NCBI GenBank assembly: GCA_031258205.1
Contig: JAIRNE010000089.1
Location: 1 to 42,127, forward strand
Source of the DNA: Campylobacteraceae bacterium
Lineage (GTDB): Bacteria > Campylobacterota > Campylobacteria > Campylobacterales > Campylobacteraceae
Reading direction: 5' to 3'
Length of the DNA stretch: 42,127 bases
Part shown: positions 36,131 through 42,127 of the stretch, one piece after another
Layout of the letters: each line of letters opens with the position of its first letter
Position numbering within the stretch: position 1 is the first letter of the stretch
The notes under the pieces: model-generated
Seen by the model: only the letters and a program-made list of their open reading frames with translations
The model's database searches: none
What the model was told of the DNA's origin: nothing
Position numbers and translations under genes: made by a program

Positions 36131-36266
36131 GCATAAGAAAGGTCCCAAAAAATTCGCAGGCAAATTCTTTGGGAGCCCTGAGAGTTGGTTCTTAGGGTGG
36201 CTTTGCCGCCCGTCTAAGAACATAAAAATAGAGGTTCCCTTAAAATTGGGGAACCTAATTTTAAGG
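36131..36266 (+). ncRNA. Repeated leader element, copy D (H2, H3, H4, SD) upstream of the tape measure gene
   Basis: H2 36141-36177, H3 36188-36221, H4 36232-36256; CCTTAAAATT 36238-36247 vs AATTTTAAGG 36257-36266. Confidence 0.8.
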
Positions 36267-36275
36267 ACTTAAAGT

Positions 36276-38435
36276 ATGGAAAAGATGGTTTTAGGCATAG
36301 CCATAGGCTTGAGCGCTCATGGGCTTAGCGGCGTCAAAACCGTTACCGCAAGCTTAAAAGAGCTTAGTCAAATGGCGGCAAAAACAAAAACAGGCATAGC
36401 GGGACTTCAAAAAGAACTTCAAGCATATGATAAAAACTTGTCCGAGATAGGCTCTTTGCAAGCTAACAACGCCGCTTTAAGAAGTAAACTTATAGGGATA
36501 GGCAAAATCGGCGCTATGCTTGGCGGCGGCAAATCCGTAAGTTTGGCGATAGAGTATGAAAATGCCATGGCAGATATAAAAAAAGTTGTTGAGTTTACAA
36601 GCAAAGAGCAGGAAAATCTTTTTGCGCAGCAGATATTGCATCTTTCGCGCGACATTCCTCTTGCCGCAGCCGAACTTGCGCAAATTACGGCAAGCGGCGG
36701 GCAAATGGGTATAGCTGCCGACCAATTGATGGAGTTTACCGAAGTCGTTGCAAAAATGAAAACGGCTTTTGATATGAGCGCAGACGATGCGAGCCGCTCT
36801 ATGGCGACGATAATGAACGTTTACTCACTTGGCATTAAAGAGGCAAAAGAGCTTGGCGACGCTATGAATACGGTATCAAACACGGTAGGCGTAAAAGCAA
36901 GAGACGTAACTGAAGTTATGGCGCGCATCGGCGGTAATGCAAAAGTTTTTGGGCTAACAAGCGAGCAAGCCGCCGCGCTTTCATCTACATTTTTATCTCT
37001 TGGCAAAAGTCCGCAGATAGCCGGAACGGCTATAAATTCTATGCTGTCCAAACTTGCAACGGCAGATACGCAAGGCAAGGATTTTCAAGATACGCTTGAG
37101 AGTATAGGACTTAGCGCGGTTGACTTAAAAGATATGATACAAGCCGACGCGGGGGCAGCTATAGATATAGTTTTAGACTCTCTTGCGGGAGTGGATAAAT
37201 CCGAACAGTTGACGGTCTTGAAAAAACTGTTCGGAGAGGGGATTTCGGACGATATGGCTCTTTTGGTCGGAAGTCTTGGACAGTATAGAAAAGCGCTTGG
37301 CAGCGTTGCCGATAAAACCAAATATATGGGGAGTATGCAAAGAGAGTTTGACGCGCGCAGTAAAACGACAGGCAACAGCATAACAAAAATGAAAAATGCG
37401 TTTTCAGAACTTGGCATAGGGATAGGCAATGCTTTTTTGCCTTTACTGAATTCGATGGCAAAAGGTATTGCATTTTTGATACAGCGTATAGTAGATTTTA
37501 TGAATAAGTATAAAACTTTATCGGAAATTATTATATACGGTATCGGCGCATTAATGGCTGTAAAAACGGCTTCCATAGCTTTAGCTATCGCAAAAAATAC
37601 TCTAAGGATAGCGACTCTAAGGTCGGCAAACGCGTCTATTTTTTCGCGTATCGCAGCTCTTGCCGAGAGCGGCGCAACGACCGCAGGCACGGCGGCGCTT
37701 ATAAGAAAAACGGCGGCTTTAAAATTGGCTTCGATAAGGACGCTTCTTTTTACAAACAGTGTTAATTTTTTAAAAGGTTCTCTTATGCTTGCGAGCGGCG
37801 GCATACAATTTATGTTTGGATGGATAGGCAGCGTGATAAAAGCCATAAGATCATGGACAATTGTACAAGCGGCGTTAAATATTGTTATGACTCTTAATCC
37901 TATAGGGCTTATCATTGCCGCTATTGCCGCCGTGATAGCGATAATAGCCGTATGCGTTACAAAATTTGAATGGGTCAAAAACGTCATAAGCGGCGTTTGG
38001 GAGACGATTAAATTTTTATTTGAGTGGTCGCCTTTAGGACTTTTAGTTAAAGGTGTCGGCGCGGCTATAGATTGGCTGGCTGGTAAATTTGAATGGATAG
38101 GCGCTATAGGCAGTAAAATCGGCGAGTGGTGGGGCGGGATTAAAAGCTTTTTGGGTTTTGGCGGCAGCGAGGATATTGAAGTAAATAAAAATATAAATTC
38201 AAACGGCGTAATTGACAATGTGTATGAACCCGATATCGCGGCTTCGGGAAGTTACGATATGAGCGGCAGTTATGAGGGCGGCGGCGTGAACGTTAATTTT
38301 AACGGGGATTTTCTTATCGGAGTGGGTACGGATGGAAAATTTGATTTTAAAGAGTTTAAAAAAGAGCTTGTTGCCGCCGTTAAAAGCTCTATTGAAAAAG
38401 AGAGGTTCAATATGCAAAACAGGAGTTTGGCATGA
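36276..38435 (+). CDS. Tail tape measure protein
   Basis: TP901-like core (YENAMADIKKVVEFTSKEQ...LAQITASGGQMGI...AINSMLSKLA), hydrophobic segments. Confidence 0.95.
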   Translation: MEKMVLGIAIGLSAHGLSGVKTVTASLKELSQMAAKTKTGIAGLQKELQAYDKNLSEIGSLQANNAALRSKLIGIGKIGAMLGGGKSVSLAIEYENAMADIKKVVEFTSKEQENLFAQQILHLSRDIPLAAAELAQITASGGQMGIAADQLMEFTEVVAKMKTAFDMSADDASRSMATIMNVYSLGIKEAKELGDAMNTVSNTVGVKARDVTEVMARIGGNAKVFGLTSEQAAALSSTFLSLGKSPQIAGTAINSMLSKLATADTQGKDFQDTLESIGLSAVDLKDMIQADAGAAIDIVLDSLAGVDKSEQLTVLKKLFGEGISDDMALLVGSLGQYRKALGSVADKTKYMGSMQREFDARSKTTGNSITKMKNAFSELGIGIGNAFLPLLNSMAKGIAFLIQRIVDFMNKYKTLSEIIIYGIGALMAVKTASIALAIAKNTLRIATLRSANASIFSRIAALAESGATTAGTAALIRKTAALKLASIRTLLFTNSVNFLKGSLMLASGGIQFMFGWIGSVIKAIRSWTIVQAALNIVMTLNPIGLIIAAIAAVIAIIAVCVTKFEWVKNVISGVWETIKFLFEWSPLGLLVKGVGAAIDWLAGKFEWIGAIGSKIGEWWGGIKSFLGFGGSEDIEVNKNINSNGVIDNVYEPDIAASGSYDMSGSYEGGGVNVNFNGDFLIGVGTDGKFDFKEFKKELVAAVKSSIEKERFNMQNRSLA

Positions 38436-38809
38436 TATACAGTTTAGGCGGCTTTAAGTTTGAAAGCAAGGTTTTACCGCAAATATTTAAGCGTACGACA
38501 GAATATAATATCAATGCGCAGGAGCGGATAGGAAATTACACCGCTTTATCTGCCAACAAAAAACAAAAAGAGGAGATAGAGATAAACGGCGTTACCTTGC
38601 CGCTGCAAGGTGCGAAAAACGGTGCGCTTGATAAGTTGTATAAGTTAGCCTCGGAGCAAAAGTCTTATACGCTTGTAACGGGAACGGGCAAGTTTTTAGG
38701 CAAGTTCGCGATAACAAACATAGATGAAGAACAAGGTGCGATAATGGATAACGGCGCATTTTTAGCGCAGAATTTTACGCTTAAACTTATAAGGGATTAC
38801 GATGTATAA
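38432..38809 (+). CDS. Tail protein U
   Basis: MIYSLGGFKFESKVLPQIFKRTTEYNINAQERIGNYTA. Confidence 0.85.
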   Translation: MIYSLGGFKFESKVLPQIFKRTTEYNINAQERIGNYTALSANKKQKEEIEINGVTLPLQGAKNGALDKLYKLASEQKSYTLVTGTGKFLGKFAITNIDEEQGAIMDNGAFLAQNFTLKLIRDYDV

Positions 38810-38990
38810 ATATACGGCGCATAAGGGCGAAAGACTGGATGTTATAGTCTACAAGTATTACGGTACGCTTGCAAATTTTGAGCAAGTTTTGCAGTTAAAC
38901 GCAAGATTGAAACCTATTTTAGAAGATAAAGACGTAGTTTTACTGCCAAGCATACCAAAACAAACGCTAAAAGAGTCGACATTATGGTAG
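38802..38990 (+). CDS. Tail protein X (LysM-like)
   Basis: YTAHKGERLDVIVYKYYGTLANFEQVLQLNARL. Confidence 0.85.
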   Translation: MYKYTAHKGERLDVIVYKYYGTLANFEQVLQLNARLKPILEDKDVVLLPSIPKQTLKESTLW

Positions 38991-39943
38991 TTAAACCTGC
39001 CTTTAAAATTATAGCGGAAGAGGGAGATATAACTCAAAAAATTGCTAAAAATCTTATAAGTTTAACTTATGAAGATAAGGAAAACCTGCAAAGCGACGAA
39101 ATGAGTTTTACCCTTGCCGCGCTTTATGAAAAAAAGCCTTTTGGAACTAAATTGGAACTGCATTTGGGATATGCGGACAATCTTTTTTTGTGCGGTTTGT
39201 TTACCGTGCAGACGATAACAAAAAATTATCTTGAAAAAACAACCGAAGTAAGAGCAACGGCTGTAAATTTTGCATCGCGGCAGAAAGAAAAAAAGTCGCG
39301 GATATGGGAACAAACGACGCTTGAGGATATTGTCAAAAAAATTGCGGAAGAGGAAAAACTTGATTATGACGTTGATGCGGCGGCAAAAGAGTACACAATC
39401 ATATCAGAATTGCAAGACAATACGGCAAATATGCCTTTTTTAATTATGCTCGGGCATAAAAGAGGGTTTCGCATTTTTCAAAAGAACGATACGATTTACG
39501 TTAGAGACAAGAATGTAAAAATTCAAGAGATAAAGGCTGATACAACCAAAGCGCCGTCAATTTTAACGCTCAAACTAAACTCTTTATATTCGCTTGAAAT
39601 CACCGATGCCAACCGCAATGTGTATGACGCCGTTTTATTAGAATGGCAGGATACAAAGCGCGGCGTTACAAGGGAGCTGAAAATAGGCGGCGGCAATACG
39701 CAAATATACAAAATGAAAATCTCTGAGCCAAAAAGCGACGCCGAAGCGATACAAATTGGCGAGGCAAAGCTGTTCTCTTTGCAAAGAGGCGGCATAACGG
39801 GCAGCTTAGAGACGCAGGGACGAGAGTTTCGCGTCGGACAAAGATTTAAGATTGATGAACTTGACGGGGAGTGGACGGCTAATAGCATATCGCACAATTT
39901 TGACGGTTCGGGATATAAAATATCGGTGGAGTTTGAAGGATAA
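38984..39943 (+). CDS. Late control protein D / baseplate hub
   Basis: P2 gpD-like sequence following X. Confidence 0.9.
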   Translation: MVVKPAFKIIAEEGDITQKIAKNLISLTYEDKENLQSDEMSFTLAALYEKKPFGTKLELHLGYADNLFLCGLFTVQTITKNYLEKTTEVRATAVNFASRQKEKKSRIWEQTTLEDIVKKIAEEEKLDYDVDAAAKEYTIISELQDNTANMPFLIMLGHKRGFRIFQKNDTIYVRDKNVKIQEIKADTTKAPSILTLKLNSLYSLEITDANRNVYDAVLLEWQDTKRGVTRELKIGGGNTQIYKMKISEPKSDAEAIQIGEAKLFSLQRGGITGSLETQGREFRVGQRFKIDELDGEWTANSISHNFDGSGYKISVEFEG

Positions 39944-39965
39944 GAAATGGCAAAACGCGGCAAGC

Positions 39966-40011
39966 CTCCCCCCCCCGTAATGCCAAGGAGCTTGCGGCGC
40001 GGCATCCAAAA
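39966..40011. repeat. REP-like element
   Basis: cctcccccccccgtaatgccaaggagcttgcggcgcggcatcca, close to 24904-24950. Confidence 0.65.
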
Positions 40012-40046
40012 CGGGCGCAAAGGTTGATTAACCGAATGATTGAGGG

Positions 40047-40277
40047 TTAGCTTAGAGTTGTTTTTAAAATCGGGATTTTGATAAGTCTACTTGATAACTC
40101 ATCATACTCTTTTGCTTTTTTGTACAGCTGTATCCAGCTATCTACAATAGGAGGTACAGTGTTTGTATTTCTGCTCCAATTTAGTACGGTTTCATATTTA
40201 TAACCCGTTATTTCTGCAAATTCTTTTCGGGTTAAACCTATCTCTTTAAGCTCTTTTGTCAGCTCTGCGTTTGTCAT
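40047..40277 (-). CDS. XRE/HTH small regulator
   Basis: LKEIGLTRKEFAEITGYKYETVLNWSRNTNTVPPIVDSWI. Confidence 0.75.
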   Translation of the reverse strand: MTNAELTKELKEIGLTRKEFAEITGYKYETVLNWSRNTNTVPPIVDSWIQLYKKAKEYDELSSRLIKIPILKTTLS

Positions 40278-40325
40278 TTTTCATTTCCTAATTTTAATTT
40301 AGCCCTATTTCGCCAACAATAGGGC

Positions 40326-40354
40326 TTGAAATGTTCTTTAAAATTTAGTATAAT
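40326..40354 (+). promoter_or_regulatory. Sigma70-like promoter TTGAAA-N17-TATAAT
   Basis: -35 40326-40331, -10 40349-40354. Confidence 0.6.
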
Positions 40355-40398
40355 CTATTCAAAAGTTTTAGGCGGAGGGATTTTCACCCTCCTTTAGA

Positions 40399-40491
40399 CT
40401 ACTTTAACCAAGTTTTCAAGAGGTCACCGACTTTGGCGAGTAGCGACCTCTTGAACTTGATTTTAAGCGTCAGCCTAAACTCAATTTTCAA
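40399..40491 (-). CDS. Candidate 30-aa peptide (TTG start)
   Basis: AAAGGAGG-N5-TTG; MKIEFRLTLKIKFKRSLLAKVGDLLKTWLK*. Confidence 0.4.
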   Translation of the reverse strand: MKIEFRLTLKIKFKRSLLAKVGDLLKTWLK

Positions 40492-40548
40492 GATTGCCTC
40501 CTTTCAAAAGAACTCTGAAAAGCGAGTTTCCCCTCTTTTCATACTATA

Positions 40549-40577
40549 ATTATAGTATATTTTACGGTAGATGTCAA
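40549..40577 (-). promoter_or_regulatory. Perfect-consensus sigma70 promoter TTGACA-N17-TATAAT
   Basis: TGTCAA 40572-40577 and ATTATA 40549-40554 on the plus strand; A/T-rich upstream. Confidence 0.75.
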
Positions 40578-40625
40578 GAATTTTATAGTAAAAATACGAT
40601 AAAATTTAAAAAATTACGTATTTTT

Positions 40626-41831
40626 TTACGAATTTTTGAGGTTATCTAAATAGTCCGACCACCACTGCATAAGTTTCACGCGTTCTAACATGTATTCGGC
40701 ATGGTTATAAGCCGCTTTAACGCCGTTTCGTTCTGAATGAGCCAATTGTCGTTCTATAGCGTCCGAATGGATACCGTGAGCTGAAATATTTTCATGTAAA
40801 ATAGTTGAAGCTATGCCCCTGAAACTATGCGCCACTATTTCGTCTTTTGTGTAATCAAGTCTGCGCAGGGCTTGCACAAGCGTATTTTCGCAAATCGGTC
40901 GCAAATTTGATGTGGGACTTGGAAATAGATATTTACCGTTACCTATTATTTTTTTCACATTTTGAATAATTTCTATTACCTGTTTTGAGAGTGGAATAAT
41001 GTGAGGTGTTTTTGTTTTCATTTTTTCTTTTGGGATGCGCCAAATTTTTTTGTCAAGGTCAATTTCCGACCATTCCGCAAAACGCAAGTTTGCCGGACGC
41101 AAAAAGACATGAGGAGCAAGCTGCAAGGCATATTTTGTAATTAAATTTCCATGATAATTGTCTATGTCCCGCAGCAATTGTCCTAATTTTTTAGGCTCTA
41201 TGATTACGGGGAAATTACGTTTTACGGCTTGTTTAAAAGTGTTTTTTCTATCTATATCGGCTATTATATTGTGAGGCGCGTATTCTTTTGACACTGCAAA
41301 TTTAAAAATGGAATTGAGCGTATTTAGCACTTTACGAAGCGTTTCTAAATACCCTTTTGCTTCTATTATTTCAGCCATTTTTATTACATCTTTAACCGTT
41401 ATTTTTGACGTTTCTAAATTGCCGATTTGGGGATTTATATGATTGCGTAGATAGCCTTCTATGCTCTCTTTATGTGTTAAGCTGATTCTGTCGGCGTTTT
41501 TTTCAAGCCATATTTGCGCAACTTTTTCGAGTGAATTTATTTCATTTTGCAACTTTTTTTTGCGTTTGTCAGTTGGATTGATGCCGTTTTTTACTTGTTT
41601 ATAATATTCTTTATGTTTTTCTCTTGCTTGTGCAAGCGATATCTCCGGATATTTACCGATAGACAGCAGTTGCTCTTTGCCATCTATTTTATATCTAAAA
41701 TGCCAATATTTTACACCTGTTACGTTTATGACTAAGCATAATCCATTTCCATCGAATAACTTATATATTTTATCTTTTGGCTTTGCATTCTTTACTTTCA
41801 ATTCGGATAACGGAGTAACAAGTTTAGGCAT
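40626..41831 (-). CDS. int: Tyrosine integrase (P4-type, DUF4102 N-terminus)
   Basis: KPKDKIYKLFDGNGLCLVI...; HSFRGIASTILHE, RQLAHSERNGVKAAYNHAEYMLERVKLMQWWSDYL. Confidence 0.95.
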   Translation of the reverse strand: MPKLVTPLSELKVKNAKPKDKIYKLFDGNGLCLVINVTGVKYWHFRYKIDGKEQLLSIGKYPEISLAQAREKHKEYYKQVKNGINPTDKRKKKLQNEINSLEKVAQIWLEKNADRISLTHKESIEGYLRNHINPQIGNLETSKITVKDVIKMAEIIEAKGYLETLRKVLNTLNSIFKFAVSKEYAPHNIIADIDRKNTFKQAVKRNFPVIIEPKKLGQLLRDIDNYHGNLITKYALQLAPHVFLRPANLRFAEWSEIDLDKKIWRIPKEKMKTKTPHIIPLSKQVIEIIQNVKKIIGNGKYLFPSPTSNLRPICENTLVQALRRLDYTKDEIVAHSFRGIASTILHENISAHGIHSDAIERQLAHSERNGVKAAYNHAEYMLERVKLMQWWSDYLDNLKNS

Positions 41832-41867
41832 GTCCTATCCTTTTTGAGGGTATTAATTTAGTAGTAT

Positions 41868-41897
41868 AGTATTATACCCTCTAAATTACCCTTAAAA
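41868..41897 (+). repeat. Candidate integrase arm-type site, right copy
   Basis: agtattataccctctaaattacccttaaaa, same orientation as 991-1020. Confidence 0.5.
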
Positions 41898-41961
41898 AGT
41901 GTTATTTTATGCGTTTTCATATGTTTTTATGCGTTATCAAAACACTATGAGAAAGCCCTTG

Positions 41962-42027
41962 TTTTGGAGTGTTTAAGTTGTTTTACGTTGTTATGGATTG
42001 TTATGTTCTGGCGGACAGAGAGGGATT
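41962..42027 (+). repeat. attR, 66-bp direct repeat overlapping the intact tRNA-Ser
   Basis: Identical to 873-938; overlaps the T-arm/acceptor end of the tRNA. Confidence 0.95.
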
Positions 42028-42100
42028 CGAACCCTCGAAGCCCGATTAAGACTTGCACCCTTAGCAGGGGTGTGGTTTCAGCCAGCTCACCCATCTGTCC
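42009..42100 (-). tRNA. tRNA-Ser (anticodon GCT)
   Basis: Reverse complement GGACAGATGGGTGAGCTGGCTGAAACCACACCCCTGCTAAGGGTG...GGGTTCGAATCCCTCTCTGTCCGCCA; long variable arm and CCA end. Confidence 0.95.
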
Positions 42101-42127
42101 AATAGCAGGGTTTGAATTATATAGAAG

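Larger units (their letters stand above)
873..42027. mobile_element. Integrated prophage (lambda-like head, P2/Mu-like contractile tail)
   Basis: 66-bp direct repeats at the ends, tRNA target, integrase next to attR, complete structural and lysis gene order. Confidence 0.95.

Noticed and set aside
35883-36272. Plus-strand 129-aa ORF
   Set aside because: It runs through the repeated leader (copy D) and lies opposite the more protein-like membrane ORF; likely spurious.
37085-38218. 377-aa minus-strand ORF and many other long antisense ORFs in the head/tail region
   Set aside because: Antisense shadows of well-supported phage genes.
39946-40026. 26-aa ORF MAKRGKPPPPVMPRSLRRGIQNGRKG*
   Set aside because: Most of it is REP-like sequence with a C-tract; probably a disrupted small ORF, no evidence of function.
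40355-40387. 10-aa ORF MKIPPPKTFE* (GTG) after a second AAAGGAGG on the minus strand
   Set aside because: SD directly abuts the GTG (no spacing) and lies in a strong hairpin; insufficient support as a gene.
40387-40504. CCTCCTTT motifs on the plus strand as an anti-SD small regulatory RNA
   Set aside because: They are the exact complements of AAAGGAGG sequences on the minus strand, one of which is well placed before a small ORF, so SD function is simpler.
1-42127. CRISPR array
   Set aside because: No regularly spaced direct repeats with unique spacers; the repeats at 33482-36266 are gene leaders and the others are REP-like elements or a cassette duplication.

Overview
The window holds one apparently complete, about 41-kb tailed-phage prophage integrated into the 3' end of a tRNA-Ser(GCT) gene. 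The tRNA is at 42009-42100, minus strand. A perfect 66-bp direct repeat at 873-938 and 41962-42027 marks attL and attR. A tyrosine integrase lies next to attR, and a host polysaccharide-type gene lies outside attL. The phage combines a lambda-like head module (Nu1/GpA-type terminase, lambda-type portal, fused protease-capsid) with a P2/Mu-like contractile tail (gpV, gp25/W, J, I, two fibres, sheath, tube, E/E' chaperone, tape measure, U, X, D). Accessory cargo is rich: an orphan ClpP-like protease, a GHKL-ATPase/putative PD-(D/E)XK protein with a small partner, a RelE-type toxin-antitoxin pair, a BcgI-like (type IIB) restriction-modification pair and a HEPN-motif Abi protein. The observations I rate highest are: (1) a repeated leader element before the sheath, tail-chaperone and tape-measure genes, made of several hairpins with visible covariation and a perfect 10-nt anti-SD/SD complementarity, which looks like an undescribed translational switch; (2) the GHKL-nuclease cassette as a candidate defence system; (3) a 188-bp duplication that gives the restriction-modification operon a copy of the antitoxin promoter plus an antitoxin truncated to its DNA-binding domain; (4) a 3' intergenic locus with convergent consensus promoters, nested inverted repeats and a 30-aa SD-led ORF; (5) short REP-like insertions with apparent target duplications; (6) frameshift signals in the tail region. 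Everything comes from reading the sequence and the ORF track. No searches or folding programs were run.
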